Assembly (NCBI RefSeq): GCF_029919115.1
Contig: NZ_CP123990.1
Location: 682,001-746,000, forward strand
Reading direction: 5' to 3'
From: Variovorax paradoxus
GTDB lineage: Bacteria; Pseudomonadota; Gammaproteobacteria; Burkholderiales; Burkholderiaceae_C
Length of the DNA stretch: 64,000 nt
Shown: positions 16,258-24,975 of the stretch, piece after piece
How the letters are laid out: every line of letters starts with the position of its first letter
Position numbering within the stretch: position 1 is the first letter of the stretch
Translations under genes and position numbers: made by a program
The notes under the pieces: model-generated
The model's database searches: none
What the model saw: only the letters and a program-made list of their open reading frames with translations
Told to the model about the DNA's origin: nothing

Positions 16258-17033
16258 CACACGCCTCCCGGGTAGGAGCGCTGCAGGTGCTGCATCTCGG
16301 CGAGGATGTAGCCCATGTGCTCGCTGTGCTCGCCGTGCTTGCCGGTGCTGCGGAAGGCGGCTTCCTGCGGCATCGGGAGGCCGGCGGCATCGAGCACCTG
16401 CTGCACCTCGGCAAGCCATGGTTCGCGCAGCTCGCTCCACGCCGGGCCAAGTCCACTCGCGCTGGCTGCTTCATCGACCGCATCGCTTTCGAACAGTTCG
16501 GGCATGTAGAGCCAGAGCTGTTTCAAGGCTCGCTCGGTGCGGCGGCGCGATTCCTCGGTGCCGTCGCCGAGCCGGACGACCCAATCGCCCGAATGCTGCT
16601 GGTGATAGCGCGCCTCCTTCACGGCCTTGCCGGCAATGGCGGCCACCTCGGCATCGCTCGAAGCGGCAAGGCGTTGCCACAGCAGCTTGAGCAGCGTGGC
16701 GACCATGGTGTTGCGCACCACGGCAAAGGCGAAGTCTCCGCGCGGCAGCTCGACCAGGGTGAGGTTGAAGTAGTCGCGCTCGTCGCGCAGGTAGGCGAGC
16801 TGGTCTTCGTCATGCTCGCGTCCTTCGCCTTCGAGCTTGCCGGCATGGGTAAGCAGTGCGCGCGCCTGACCGACCAGGTCGAGCGCGATGTTGGCCATGG
16901 CGATGTCTTCTTCCAGCACGGGTGCATGGCCGCACCATTCGCCCAGGCGCTGCGCGAGCACCAGGCAGGTGTCGCCGATGCGCAGCAGGTATTGCACCGT
17001 GGGGGTGCGGTTCAGTTCTATGGATGCTTGCAT
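16254..17033 (-). CDS. paaC: Phenylacetyl-CoA epoxidase structural subunit PaaC
   Basis: The 259-residue ferritin-like subunit that pairs with PaaA in the epoxidase. It starts with the family segment VQYLLRIGDTCLVLAQRLGEW and contains LPRGDFAFAVVRN and EARYHQQHSGDWVVRLGDGT. PaaC is non-catalytic but stabilises PaaA and helps bind phenylacetyl-CoA. It sits between paaB (nine-base gap) and paaD (four-base overlap) in the usual paaABCDE order. Confidence 0.95.
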   Translation of the reverse strand: MQASIELNRTPTVQYLLRIGDTCLVLAQRLGEWCGHAPVLEEDIAMANIALDLVGQARALLTHAGKLEGEGREHDEDQLAYLRDERDYFNLTLVELPRGDFAFAVVRNTMVATLLKLLWQRLAASSDAEVAAIAGKAVKEARYHQQHSGDWVVRLGDGTEESRRRTERALKQLWLYMPELFESDAVDEAASASGLGPAWSELREPWLAEVQQVLDAAGLPMPQEAAFRSTGKHGEHSEHMGYILAEMQHLQRSYPGGVW

Positions 17034-17042
17034 GCCGGCCGC

Positions 17043-17339
17043 CTACATGTGGTCCACGGACTTGGGCAGCGCATAGAAGGTCGGGTGCCGATACACCTTG
17101 TCCTCCGCCGGATCGAAGAACATGTCCTTGTCCCCCGGGTCGCTCGCCACGATCTGGTCCGAGCGCACCACCCAGATGCTGCTGCCTTCCTGCCGGCGCG
17201 TGTAAACGTCGCGCGCCAGCTGGATCGCCATCTTCGAATCCGCTGCGTGCAGGCTGCCGCAATGCTTGTGGTCGAGCCCGGCCTTGCTGCGCACGAACAC
17301 TTCCCACAGGGGCCACTCTTGTTTCTGTTCGGCGCTCAT
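17043..17339 (-). CDS. paaB: Phenylacetyl-CoA epoxidase subunit PaaB
   Basis: A small 98-residue subunit matching the PaaB family: [24 protein letters not shown] near the N-terminus and [14 protein letters not shown] near the end. In known complexes PaaB bridges PaaAC units. The ATG at 17339 overlaps the paaA stop (ATGA), which is better placed than the upstream in-frame codon at 17396. The length is normal for the family. Confidence 0.95.
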   Translation of the reverse strand: MSAEQKQEWPLWEVFVRSKAGLDHKHCGSLHAADSKMAIQLARDVYTRRQEGSSIWVVRSDQIVASDPGDKDMFFDPAEDKVYRHPTFYALPKSVDHM

Positions 17340-18349
17340 GCGGCCTCCTTCATCGGTTGCTTGTTGGCGTGGGCCATGGCGGCTTCGCGCACCCATGCGC
17401 CTTCATCCCAGGCGTCGACGCGGGCCTGCAGGCGCTCCCGGTTGCAGGGCCCGTCGCCGCCCACTACGCGCCAGAACTCGCTCCAGTCGATGGTGCCGAA
17501 GTCGTGCGCCTGGCGCTCTTCGTTCCACTTCAGGTCGGGGTCGGGCAGGGTCACGCCGAGGATGCGCGCCTGCTCCACGGTGGCGTCGACGAACTTCTGG
17601 CGGAGTTCGTCGTTGCTGAAGCGCTTGATGCCCCAGCGCATCGACTGCGCGGAGTTGGGCGACTGGTCGTCCGGCGGTCCGAACATCATGATCGACGGCC
17701 ACCACCAGCGGTTGACCGCGTCCTGCACCATCGCCTTCTGCGCATCGGTGCCGCGCGTCATCATGGTCAGCAGGGCTTCGTAGCCCTGGCGCTGGTGAAA
17801 GCTCTCCTCGCGGCAGATGCGCACCATGGCGCGCGCATACGGCGCATACGAGCAGCGGCAGATCGGCACCTGGTTCATGATGGCCGCGCCATCGACCAGC
17901 CAGCCGATGGTGCCCATGTCGGCCCAGGTGAGCGTGGGGTAGTTGAAGATCGAGCTGTACTTGGCCTTGCCGCTGTGCAGCGCGTCGAACATCTGGTCGC
18001 GCGAGGTGCCCAGCGTTTCGGCGGCGGCGTACAGGTAGAGGCCGTGGCCGCCTTCGTCCTGCACCTTGGCCAGCAGGATGGCCTTGCGCTTGAGAGTAGG
18101 TGCGCGGCCGATCCAGTTGCCTTCGGGCAGCATGCCGACGATCTCGGAATGGGCATGCTGGCTGATCTGGCGCACCAGCGTCTTGCGGTAGTGCTCGGGC
18201 ATCCAGTCTTTCGCCTCGATGAATTCACCGGCGTCGATGCGCTCATCGAAGCGTTCTTCGAGCCGCATTTCGTCGGCGGAGCGCACGGCCTTTTTCTTGC
18301 CGTCGTCGCCTGCGTCCTTGCCCATGGTGTCCATTGCCTGGGTGTACAT
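17336..18349 (-). CDS. paaA: Phenylacetyl-CoA epoxidase catalytic subunit PaaA
   Basis: The 337-residue oxygenase subunit that epoxidises the ring of phenylacetyl-CoA. Diiron-ligand helices are visible as [12 protein letters not shown] and [13 protein letters not shown], each giving the E..H pattern. I chose the ATG at 18349 because AAAGGA lies just upstream, rather than the in-frame TTG at 18370. It opens the paaABCDE block, 43 bases after paaK. Length and motifs agree with an active enzyme. Confidence 0.95.
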   Translation of the reverse strand: MYTQAMDTMGKDAGDDGKKKAVRSADEMRLEERFDERIDAGEFIEAKDWMPEHYRKTLVRQISQHAHSEIVGMLPEGNWIGRAPTLKRKAILLAKVQDEGGHGLYLYAAAETLGTSRDQMFDALHSGKAKYSSIFNYPTLTWADMGTIGWLVDGAAIMNQVPICRCSYAPYARAMVRICREESFHQRQGYEALLTMMTRGTDAQKAMVQDAVNRWWWPSIMMFGPPDDQSPNSAQSMRWGIKRFSNDELRQKFVDATVEQARILGVTLPDPDLKWNEERQAHDFGTIDWSEFWRVVGGDGPCNRERLQARVDAWDEGAWVREAAMAHANKQPMKEAA

Positions 18350-18392
18350 GTGCGTGTCCTTTGTCTGCAAAGAGAATGGAAACGGTGCGCGT

Positions 18393-19709
18393 TCAGCGCG
18401 GCCGTGTGTCGATCACGCGGCGGGCCTTGCCGGTCTGCGTGCGTTCGATGGAATCGGGGTCGAACACGCGCACCGTGGTCGAAATGCCGACCAGCGTCTT
18501 CACGCGGTCCTGCACCCAGCCGGCGATGGCCTTGCGTTCGGCTTCGTCGACGGCGCCGTTGCGGTGGTCGAGCTCGCAATGCACCTCGACTTCGTCGAGC
18601 AGGCCTTCGCGGCGCACGTGCACCTGGTAAAGGCCCGAGAGGCGCTCGTGCGCGAGCACGACTTCTTCCACCTGCGTGGGAAACACGTTCACGCCGCGGA
18701 TGATCATCATGTCGTCGCTGCGCCCGACGATCTTGCCCATGCGGCGGAACGATCGCGAGGTGGGCGGCAGCAGCCGCGTGAGGTCGCGCGTGCGGTAGCG
18801 CACGATGGGCATGGCCTCCTTGCTGAGCGAGGTGAAGACCAGTTCGCCTTCCTCGCCGTCGGCCTTGAGCTCGCCGGTGTCGGGATCGATGATCTCGGGG
18901 TAGAAGTGGTCTTCCCAGATGACGGGGCCGTCCTTGCTTTCGACGCATTCGCTGGCCACGCCGGGGCCCATCACTTCGGAAAGGCCGTAGATATCGACTG
19001 CGTCCAGGCCGGCCTTGCCCTCGATGTCGCGGCGCATGGCCTCGGTCCAGGGCTCGGCGCCGAAGATGCCGATCTTGAGCGAGCTGTTCTTTGCATCGAG
19101 GCCCTGGCGCTCGAACTGCTCGATGATCACCTGCATGTAGCTGGGCGTGACCATGATGATGTCGGGCTTGAAGTCCTGGATCAGCTGCACCTGCTTTTCG
19201 GTTTGCCCACCGGACATCGGAATGACGGTGCAGCCCGCACGCTCGGCGCCGTAGTGGGCGCCCAGGCCGCCGGTGAAGAGGCCGTAGCCGTAGGACACAT
19301 GCACCATGTCGCCCGGCCGCCCGCCCGCGGCACGGATCGAACGCGCAACGAGGTCGGCCCAGGTGTCGATGTCTTTGAGCGTGTAGCCCACCACGGTCGG
19401 CTTGCCGGTGGTGCCCGACGAGGCATGGATGCGCGCCACTTGCGCGCGCGGCACGGCGAACATGCCGAAGGGATAGTTGTCGCGCAGGTCGCTCTTTACC
19501 GTGAACGGAAATTTCGAGAGGTCGGCAAGGGACTTCAGATCACTCGGGTGCACGCCCTTGGCATCGAAGGCCTTGCGGTAGTGCGGCACGTTGTCGTACG
19601 CGCGCTGCAGCGTAGCGCGCAGGCGGCTGAGCTGCAGGGCGGCAATTTCGTCGCGGCTCGCGGTTTCGATGGGCTCGAGTTCGCCGGGGGCGGGGTGTCT
19701 GGCGGTCAT
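18393..19709 (-). CDS. paaK: Phenylacetate-CoA ligase PaaK
   Basis: A 438-residue AMP-forming ligase that makes phenylacetyl-CoA from phenylacetate, CoA and ATP, the entry step of the pathway. The adenylation motif [15 protein letters not shown] is present, as are the conserved region [14 protein letters not shown] and the C-terminal hinge and lysine region ([18 protein letters not shown]). Length is typical. It follows paaI by 15 bases and precedes paaA. Because its product is the usual inducer of the TetR-type PaaR, its activity would also control expression of the cluster. Confidence 0.95.
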   Translation of the reverse strand: MTARHPAPGELEPIETASRDEIAALQLSRLRATLQRAYDNVPHYRKAFDAKGVHPSDLKSLADLSKFPFTVKSDLRDNYPFGMFAVPRAQVARIHASSGTTGKPTVVGYTLKDIDTWADLVARSIRAAGGRPGDMVHVSYGYGLFTGGLGAHYGAERAGCTVIPMSGGQTEKQVQLIQDFKPDIIMVTPSYMQVIIEQFERQGLDAKNSSLKIGIFGAEPWTEAMRRDIEGKAGLDAVDIYGLSEVMGPGVASECVESKDGPVIWEDHFYPEIIDPDTGELKADGEEGELVFTSLSKEAMPIVRYRTRDLTRLLPPTSRSFRRMGKIVGRSDDMMIIRGVNVFPTQVEEVVLAHERLSGLYQVHVRREGLLDEVEVHCELDHRNGAVDEAERKAIAGWVQDRVKTLVGISTTVRVFDPDSIERTQTGKARRVIDTRPR

Positions 19710-19724
19710 GGTGCGTGTGTCTCC

Positions 19725-20168
19725 TCAGGCGGCAACGGCGGTGCGGCCTTTGGCGGTGTATGAGCGGCCGCGAAAGATGGCGACGCGCTCGCCGCGCTGG
19801 TTGGTGATTTCGGTGTCGTACACGCCGGTGCGCCCGGCCTTCGAAACTTCGAAGCAGCGCGCGGTGAGCACATCGCCTTCGTGTGCCGGTGCAATGAAGT
19901 CGATGGAAAAGCCCGAGGCCACCGTAAGTTCGTTGTACGAGTTGCAGGCGAATGCAAAGGTGGAATCGGCCAGGGTGGCCATGAAGCCGCCGTGGCAGAT
20001 GGCGTGGCCGTTGAGCATGTCTTGGCGCACCTGCATCTGCAGGGTGGCCTGGCCGGGGGCGACTTCGACGATGCGCATGCCCAGGCCCTTGCTGGCGTTG
20101 TCGTTGGCGAACATGCCGTCGCGGACGTGTTCGGCTGTCTGTTGTGGGGTGCGGGTGGTGTCGGTCAT
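19725..20168 (-). CDS. paaI: Hydroxyphenylacetyl-CoA thioesterase PaaI
   Basis: A 147-residue hot-dog-fold thioesterase with the family motif HGGFMATLADSTFAFA. PaaI removes CoA from dead-end ring-hydroxylated CoA esters and so frees CoA when the epoxidase misfires. I chose the ATG at 20168, one base past the paaG stop, rather than the in-frame codon at 20195 inside paaG. Length and motif fit the family. Confidence 0.92.
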   Translation of the reverse strand: MTDTTRTPQQTAEHVRDGMFANDNASKGLGMRIVEVAPGQATLQMQVRQDMLNGHAICHGGFMATLADSTFAFACNSYNELTVASGFSIDFIAPAHEGDVLTARCFEVSKAGRTGVYDTEITNQRGERVAIFRGRSYTAKGRTAVAA

Positions 20169-20169
20169 T

Positions 20170-20973
20170 TCAGCGGTCCTTGAACACCGGTGCACGCTTG
20201 GCGCGAAAGGCTTCCACGCCTTCGCGGTAGTCGGCGGCGTTGCCCAACTCGCGCTGGATGCGTGCTTCTTCGGCGAGGGCCGTGTCCAGGTTCATGTCCT
20301 GCGCGGCGGCCATGGCCTGGCGGGTGGCGACCACGGCGCGGGTCGGCATTGCGGCGAGCTTCGATGCGAGCGATGCCACTGTGTCGGCCAGTGCCGCGTC
20401 GTCCACGCACTGCCATATCAGTCCGATGCGCGCCGCTTCTTCGGCTGGGAGCTTGTCGCCCAGCATCGCGATACCAGTTGCCCGAGCCGAGCCTACGAGC
20501 CGGGGCAGCAACCAGGTGCCGCCCGTGTCGGGCACAAGGCCGATCTTGGTGAAAGCCTGGATGAAGCTCGCCGAGCGCGCGGCCACGACGAGGTCGCAGC
20601 ACAGCGCAAGGTTGGCGCCCGCGCCGGCGGCCACGCCGTTGACGGCGGCGACCACGGGCACCGGCATCGAACGCAGGCGGGTGACCAGTGGGGCGTAGTA
20701 CGTGGAGATGACGTGGCCCAGGTCCTTGGGGCTGGCGCCGGGAGTGAGGTCGGGCGCGACCGAGGGATCGGCCAGGTCTTGGCCGGCGCAGAAGGCGCGG
20801 CCGGCGCCCGTGAGTACTACGCAGCGCACGCTGTCGTCCTTGGCTGCGAGCTCCAGTGCGGCCATCAGTTCGGCATGCATCTCCGTCGTGAAGCTGTTGA
20901 GCGCGGCGGGGCGGTTGAGGCTCAGCGTGCGAACGGCGGCGGCATTGCTGGTGAGAACTAAAGGTTCTGGCAT
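20170..20973 (-). CDS. paaG: Ring-1,2-epoxyphenylacetyl-CoA isomerase PaaG
   Basis: A 267-residue crotonase-fold enzyme that isomerises the ring epoxide to oxepin-CoA. It has the oxyanion-hole segment GAGRAFCAGQDL and the active-site region KIGLVPDTGGTW, whose aspartate is typical of PaaG. I chose the ATG at 20973 (GAGAGA a few bases upstream). An in-frame ATG at 20988 also exists, but its only purine run abuts the codon. It is the first gene of the long minus-strand transcript and lies below the divergent operator at 21025. Confidence 0.93.
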   Translation of the reverse strand: MPEPLVLTSNAAAVRTLSLNRPAALNSFTTEMHAELMAALELAAKDDSVRCVVLTGAGRAFCAGQDLADPSVAPDLTPGASPKDLGHVISTYYAPLVTRLRSMPVPVVAAVNGVAAGAGANLALCCDLVVAARSASFIQAFTKIGLVPDTGGTWLLPRLVGSARATGIAMLGDKLPAEEAARIGLIWQCVDDAALADTVASLASKLAAMPTRAVVATRQAMAAAQDMNLDTALAEEARIQRELGNAADYREGVEAFRAKRAPVFKDR

Positions 20974-21021
20974 GGGCTTGTCTCTCATCCTTCTTTTGGC
21001 GAAATCGGCACGCAAACACTA

Positions 21022-21070
21022 TTGACCGACCGGACGGTAGATTTTAGGATCGAGCTCGGTTCCGGCACAA
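21022..21070. promoter_or_regulatory. Divergent paaG/paaY promoters sharing one palindromic operator
   Basis: A near-palindrome ACCGACCGGACGGT (21025-21038; 12 of 14 positions symmetric) resembles a TetR-family PaaR site. On the plus strand TTGACC (21022-21027), 17 bases, then TAGGAT (21045-21050) give a promoter for paaY with the operator covering its -35 and spacer. On the minus strand TTGTGC (21070-21065), 18 bases, then TAAAAT (21046-21041) give a promoter for paaG with the operator just after its -10. One bound repressor could therefore block both promoters. Promoters are predicted by eye. Confidence 0.6.
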
Positions 21071-21080
21071 GCGGGTTGAT

Positions 21081-21096
21081 TCAGGGCAAACCCTGA
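21081..21096 (+). promoter_or_regulatory. Small hairpin in the paaY leader
   Basis: TCAGGG, four bases (CAAA), CCCTGA form a perfect six-pair stem-loop 26 bases before the paaY start. There is no T-run, so it is not a terminator. It could be a remnant of the TTCAGGG-ended repeats or an mRNA structure. Confidence 0.35.
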
Positions 21097-21122
21097 GGCC
21101 CGGAGAAAAGGAGACTGACCGA

Positions 21123-21725
21123 ATGCCCAGCTATTCCATCGACGGCGTGATACCCGTCGTCGACCCCACGGCCTATGTGCATCCCAGTGCCGTATTGATC
21201 GGCGATGTCGTCGTGGGCCCCCACTGCTATGTGGGCCCGTGCGCGAGCCTGCGCGGCGACTTCGGGCGCATCGTGCTGGAAGAGGGCTCGAACGTGCAGG
21301 ACCACTGCTGCATCCACGGTTTTCCGGACCAGGACACGGTGGTCGAGGTCAACGGCCACATCGGCCATGGCGCCATCCTGCACAGCTGCATCGTGCGGCG
21401 CGATGCGCTCGTGGGCATGAACGCGGTGGTGATGGACGAGGCGGAAATCGGCGAGCAGGCCATCGTGGCGGCCTGCGCCTTTGTGCCGGCCGGCATGAAG
21501 GTGCCTGCGCGCTCGCTGGTGGCCGGCATTCCCGCCAAGGTGAAGAAGATGCTGAGCGAGGAGGAAATTGCCTGGAAGCTCGAGGGCACGCAGACCTACC
21601 AGGCGCTGACGGTTCGCAGCCTTGCCAGCCTGCACGAGGTGGCGCCGCTGCGGCAGATGGAGCCCGATCGCCCGCGGCTGCCAGCCACTGACGTGCGTTC
21701 GCTCATTGCGACCCGGCGCGGCTAG
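21123..21725 (+). CDS. paaY: Phenylacetate degradation thioesterase PaaY (gamma-carbonic-anhydrase fold)
   Basis: A 200-residue left-handed beta-helix protein with hexapeptide repeats ([21 protein letters not shown] and onwards) and the metal-binding histidines seen in DHCCIHGF and [10 protein letters not shown]. The C-terminus [16 protein letters not shown] is characteristic of PaaY rather than general gamma-carbonic anhydrases. PaaY hydrolyses CoA esters such as 2-hydroxycyclohepta-1,4,6-triene-1-formyl-CoA to prevent CoA depletion. It is divergent from paaG and precedes the TetR regulator gene. Confidence 0.9.
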   Translation: MPSYSIDGVIPVVDPTAYVHPSAVLIGDVVVGPHCYVGPCASLRGDFGRIVLEEGSNVQDHCCIHGFPDQDTVVEVNGHIGHGAILHSCIVRRDALVGMNAVVMDEAEIGEQAIVAACAFVPAGMKVPARSLVAGIPAKVKKMLSEEEIAWKLEGTQTYQALTVRSLASLHEVAPLRQMEPDRPRLPATDVRSLIATRRG

Positions 21726-21789
21726 CCGGCGCGCTTCATGCAAGATCGCGGGTTGCCCGCAACGCCAATCAAGGAAGAAAGAAGACCCG

Positions 21790-22431
21790 ATGCCGCGTGG
21801 AAGATCCGCCACTTACGACGACCAGCGCGAGTTCATCCTTGCGCAGGCCGCCCAGCTATTCGCGCGCCGCGGCTATCCCGCCACCTCGATGAACCAGGTG
21901 GCCGAAGCCTGCAACCTTTCCAAGGCAACGCTCTATCACTACTACAAGGACAAGAGCAGCCTGCTGATCAGCATCGCCGAGACGCACGTCTCGAAGCTCG
22001 CGGCGCTGGTGGCTGAGGAAGAAGCGTCGACGCACACCGATGAAGAGCGGCTGCGCCGCTTCATCTACCGCATCGTGGAGGAATACGCCGGCGCGCAGGA
22101 CGCGCACCGCGTGCTGACCGATGACGTGCGCTTTCTCGAAGAGGAAGACCGCGAGCGCGTGCTCGACAAGGAGCGCGAGGTGGTCGCGGGCTTTGCGCGC
22201 GCCGTTTCGGCACTCCGGCCCGGCGCGCCGAGCGACGACTTGGCCAAGCCGCTGACCATGCTGCTGTTCGGCATGATCAACTGGATGTTCACCTGGATGA
22301 AGCCCGATGGAAAGCTCGACCACGCGGCGATTGCGCCGATCGTGGCCGATCTCTTTCTTGGGGGTATTGGCGCGGTGAAGTCGCCGGACCAGGCGGCTGC
22401 CGCCGAGGCCGATCAGACCGTTGCCAAGTAG
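21790..22431 (+). CDS. TetR family regulator, candidate PaaR of the phenylacetate cluster
   Basis: A 213-residue repressor with an N-terminal TetR helix-turn-helix (FARRGYPATSMNQVAEA, LSKATLYHYYKDKSSL) and a helical ligand domain. I chose the ATG at 21790; the frame is open upstream but there it overlaps paaY. It lies 64 bases after paaY on the same strand. In other betaproteobacteria TetR-type PaaR represses paa genes and is released by phenylacetyl-CoA. Position and the palindrome at 21025 support the same here. Its last 19 bases overlap the end of the convergent SDR gene. Confidence 0.8.
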   Translation: MPRGRSATYDDQREFILAQAAQLFARRGYPATSMNQVAEACNLSKATLYHYYKDKSSLLISIAETHVSKLAALVAEEEASTHTDEERLRRFIYRIVEEYAGAQDAHRVLTDDVRFLEEEDRERVLDKEREVVAGFARAVSALRPGAPSDDLAKPLTMLLFGMINWMFTWMKPDGKLDHAAIAPIVADLFLGGIGAVKSPDQAAAAEADQTVAK

Positions 22432-23216
22432 CGCGCGGCCGGCTTGCTGGTCTGCGAGGCGCCGAACAGCTTGGTGCTTGCATCGGTGAAGCCGGTGAGC
22501 AGGGCGGCGTCGTTCACCGACGGCAGCGTGATCGCCTCGCCCAGGTCGAGGCCGGCCAGCGCGGCGTCCACGCATTCTTCGGCCTGCATGACGGTGCCTT
22601 CGGCCAGCGCCGACACCGGCACGCCCGAAAGCTCCCAGATATCGGTGGCCGTGGCCGCCGGCAGCACCAGCTGCACCTTCACGCCGGTGCCTGCCACTTC
22701 TTCCTGCAGCCCGCGCGTGAAGGCGACCACAAAGGCCTTGGTGCCGCTGTAGATGCTGCTGATCGGCAGCGTGTAGAAGCCGAGCACCGAGCCGATGTTC
22801 ACCAGCGTGCCGCGGTTGCGCGACTTGAACGCGGTCAACGCGGCATGGCTCAGGTGAGCGAGGGCGTTGATGTTCACGTCGAGCATGCTCTGGAGTTGCG
22901 CGCTCGTGGTCAGCGCGACGGGCGCGAGCGTCGAAAGGCCGGCGTTGTTGATCAGCAGCGTGATCGACGGGTCGGCGGCCACGGCCTTGGCCACGCGCTC
23001 GAGGTCATCGGCGGCGGCCAGGTCGGCTGCGAGCGTTTGCACCTTGACGCCGTACTTGGCGCGCAGGGCGGTGGCAACTTCTTCCAGCAGGTCGGCGCGG
23101 CGCGCCACCAGCAGCAGGTCGTGGCCGCGGCGGGCCAGGCGGTCTGCGTAGATCTTGCCGAGGCCGGCCGAGGCGCCGGTGACGACCGCGGTGCCGAGGG
23201 TTGCTTGTTCGCTCAT
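22413..23216 (-). CDS. SDR family NAD(P)-dependent oxidoreductase
   Basis: A 267-residue classical SDR: TGASAGLGKIYADRLARRGHDLLLVARR at the N-terminus, NNAG, catalytic NIGSVLGFYTLPISSIYSGTKAF with the YxxxK pattern, and a long variable C-terminus. I chose the ATG at 23216 rather than upstream codons in the control region. It is divergent from a TetR gene across two palindromic operators, the classic layout in which a TetR protein controls the neighbouring oxidoreductase. Similar SDRs often act on quinones, aldehydes or retinol-like compounds; the substrate here is unknown. Confidence 0.85.
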   Translation of the reverse strand: MSEQATLGTAVVTGASAGLGKIYADRLARRGHDLLLVARRADLLEEVATALRAKYGVKVQTLAADLAAADDLERVAKAVAADPSITLLINNAGLSTLAPVALTTSAQLQSMLDVNINALAHLSHAALTAFKSRNRGTLVNIGSVLGFYTLPISSIYSGTKAFVVAFTRGLQEEVAGTGVKVQLVLPAATATDIWELSGVPVSALAEGTVMQAEECVDAALAGLDLGEAITLPSVNDAALLTGFTDASTKLFGASQTSKPAARYLATV

Positions 23217-23258
23217 TTGGAATCCGTTCAAAGGTAGGTTGTAGGTCTGGGTCACTGC

Positions 23259-23280
23259 AAGCATGATGACCATCATGTTT
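23259..23280. promoter_or_regulatory. Operator 1 in the SDR/TetR divergent region
   Basis: A 22-base near-palindrome: CATGATG, two bases, CATCATG at its core, with partly matching flanks. It overlaps a weak plus-strand -10 candidate (CATGAT at 23262, 17 bases after TTGTAG at 23239) for the tetR gene, which suggests autorepression. It shares its core with operator 2. Confidence 0.65.
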
Positions 23281-23289
23281 GAGGTGTCG

Positions 23290-23311
23290 AAGCATGATGG
23301 GTATCATGCTT
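23290..23311. promoter_or_regulatory. Operator 2 in the SDR/TetR divergent region
   Basis: A 22-base palindrome with perfect nine-base arms: AAGCATGAT, four bases, ATCATGCTT. Its centre is 31 bases from the centre of operator 1, about three helical turns, so two repressor dimers would bind on the same DNA face. It lies in the spacer after a minus-strand TTGACG (23319-23314), consistent with repression of the SDR gene. Confidence 0.7.
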
Positions 23312-23357
23312 AACGTCAAGCCATGCCTTGAAGTACCCCGGAACAGAAAGAGGTCAC

Positions 23358-23954
23358 ATGCGATACCCCGCAGCAGAAACCGCCGAAAAGCACCAGAAGA
23401 TCCTTGCCGAGGCCTCGCGCCTCTTCAAGGAACGCGGCTTCGACGGCGTGAGCGTGAGCGAGATCATGAAAGCCACGGGGCTCACGCACGGGCCGTTCTA
23501 CAACCACTTCGAATCGAAGGAGGCACTGATGGCGGAGTGCATTGCCCACTCGGGAGATGCCGCGCTCGCCTACCTCGACGAAACCGGCGAGACGCCCGAA
23601 GGCATGCGCGCCTATGTGCGCAGCTACCTGAGCCGCGAGCACCGCGACAGCCGCGCCGGCGGCTGCCTCGTGGCGGCCTTTGCCGCGCATGCGGGCCAGC
23701 CGGGCAGCGAGAAAGCCATCGGCGCGCCGCTGACGGCCTACTTCAAGGTGCTGATCGACCGGTTCACCAGCAAATTTCCGTGGCGGTCGAAGAAGAACGC
23801 CCGCGGCGACGCGATCCGCATCCTGGCATCGATGTACGGCGGCGTGGTGCTGGCCCGCGCCATGGACGACGAGGCCTTGTCCGAAGAAATTTTGCGAGAA
23901 GTGCTCGCCGGGCTGCCGGCCGCCCCCAAGGCCGGAGCTAAAGAATCCGGTTGA
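23358..23954 (+). CDS. TetR/AcrR family regulator
   Basis: A 198-residue TetR protein: helix-turn-helix FKERGFDGVSVSEIMKATGL, then THGPFYNHFESKEAL, and a C-terminal domain with an RAGGCLVAAF segment typical of TetR_C_33-like regulators of SDR or reductase genes. I chose the ATG at 23358 because AGAGG lies four bases upstream; the in-frame codon at 23328 lacks one. It probably represses itself and the divergent SDR through the paired palindromes. Its last 17 bases overlap the end of the convergent VWA gene. Confidence 0.88.
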   Translation: MRYPAAETAEKHQKILAEASRLFKERGFDGVSVSEIMKATGLTHGPFYNHFESKEALMAECIAHSGDAALAYLDETGETPEGMRAYVRSYLSREHRDSRAGGCLVAAFAAHAGQPGSEKAIGAPLTAYFKVLIDRFTSKFPWRSKKNARGDAIRILASMYGGVVLARAMDDEALSEEILREVLAGLPAAPKAGAKESG

Positions 23955-24975
23955 ACCAGAGCAGCGAGAGCCCCGCCGACAGCAGCGTGAGAATGGCCGC
24001 GCCCAACGCGAAGAGGGCCGAGATCTCGGTTTCCTTCTTCTCGACCGTGAGCTTGGAGCTCAGCGTTTCATACACCTTCTTCAGGTCGGCGGCGGTGCCC
24101 GCGTAGAAGTACTCGGCATTGGTCTTGTTGGCCACGGCCTTGAGCGTTTCCTCGTCGAGCCGAACGCGCATCGACCAGCCTTCGAAACCGATGGTTTCGC
24201 CATCGACCGTACCCACGCCCACCGTGTAGATGCGCACCCCGCGGTCGGCCGCCGCCTTGGCCGCGTCGAGCGGATCGACGCCGGTGGTGCGCTGGCCGTC
24301 GGTGAGCATGATCACCGCGGCCGAGGTGTAGGAGCCCGGCGCCACCGGCGTGAACTCCTTCGCCTGCTTCTCGGTCTGGTCGATGGGCGTGCCGCGCTGG
24401 CGGCTGGGCGCACTGAACTGCGAAACGTCGATGCCCGCGTCGGGGAAGAGCGTGGCAAGCGACACCACGATGGCGTTGCCCGTGGCCGTGGCGCGCTGTA
24501 GCTGGAAGCTGTCGATCGCGGTCACCAGATCGTCGTGGTTGGTGGTGGGCAGCTGGGCCACCTGGGCACTGCCGGCAAAGGCGACGATGCCCACCTTCAC
24601 ATGGCGCGGCAGGTCCTTGATGAAGCTCTTGGCAGCTTCCTGCGCGGCAACCAGCCGGTTGGGCAGCACGTCGGCCGCGCGCATGCTTCCGGACACGTCC
24701 ATCGCGAGGATGATGGTCTGCTGGTTCGATGGCAGCAGCACCACGGCCATCGGCCGCGCGGCGGCCACCAGCATGGCGGCCATGGCCAGGAGGAAGAGAA
24801 AGGGCGGAATGTGCCGCCTGATGCTCTGCCCGGCGCCCATGGCCTCGCGCACGATCGAGAGGCTGGCATAGCGCACAGCGAGCTTCTTCTTGCGGCGGAT
24901 GAGCCAGACGTAGAGCAACACCAGCAGCGGCAAGGCCGCCAGCAACCACAGGAATTGAGGCCAGAGAAATGTCAT
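23938..24975 (-). CDS. VWA domain membrane protein (BatA-like)
   Basis: A 345-residue protein with two N-terminal hydrophobic segments (about 5-25 and 50-75), a von Willebrand A domain with the MIDAS motif DVSGSM and a later TDGQRTTG loop, and a C-terminal membrane helix. This is the BatA layout, with the VWA domain in the periplasm. It is translationally coupled to the DUF58 gene (ATGA), which itself overlaps a MoxR ATPase gene. MoxR-VWA systems act as chaperone-like assembly or stress systems in several bacteria; the client here is not evident. Confidence 0.85.
   Translation of the reverse strand: MTFLWPQFLWLLAALPLLVLLYVWLIRRKKKLAVRYASLSIVREAMGAGQSIRRHIPPFLFLLAMAAMLVAAARPMAVVLLPSNQQTIILAMDVSGSMRAADVLPNRLVAAQEAAKSFIKDLPRHVKVGIVAFAGSAQVAQLPTTNHDDLVTAIDSFQLQRATATGNAIVVSLATLFPDAGIDVSQFSAPSRQRGTPIDQTEKQAKEFTPVAPGSYTSAAVIMLTDGQRTTGVDPLDAAKAAADRGVRIYTVGVGTVDGETIGFEGWSMRVRLDEETLKAVANKTNAEYFYAGTAADLKKVYETLSSKLTVEKKETEISALFALGAAILTLLSAGLSLLWFNRIL

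Noticed and set aside
20165..21019. Alternative minus-strand frame over paaG (284 codons)
   Set aside because: The frame ending at 20170 encodes a full crotonase-fold PaaG; the other frame has no family features.
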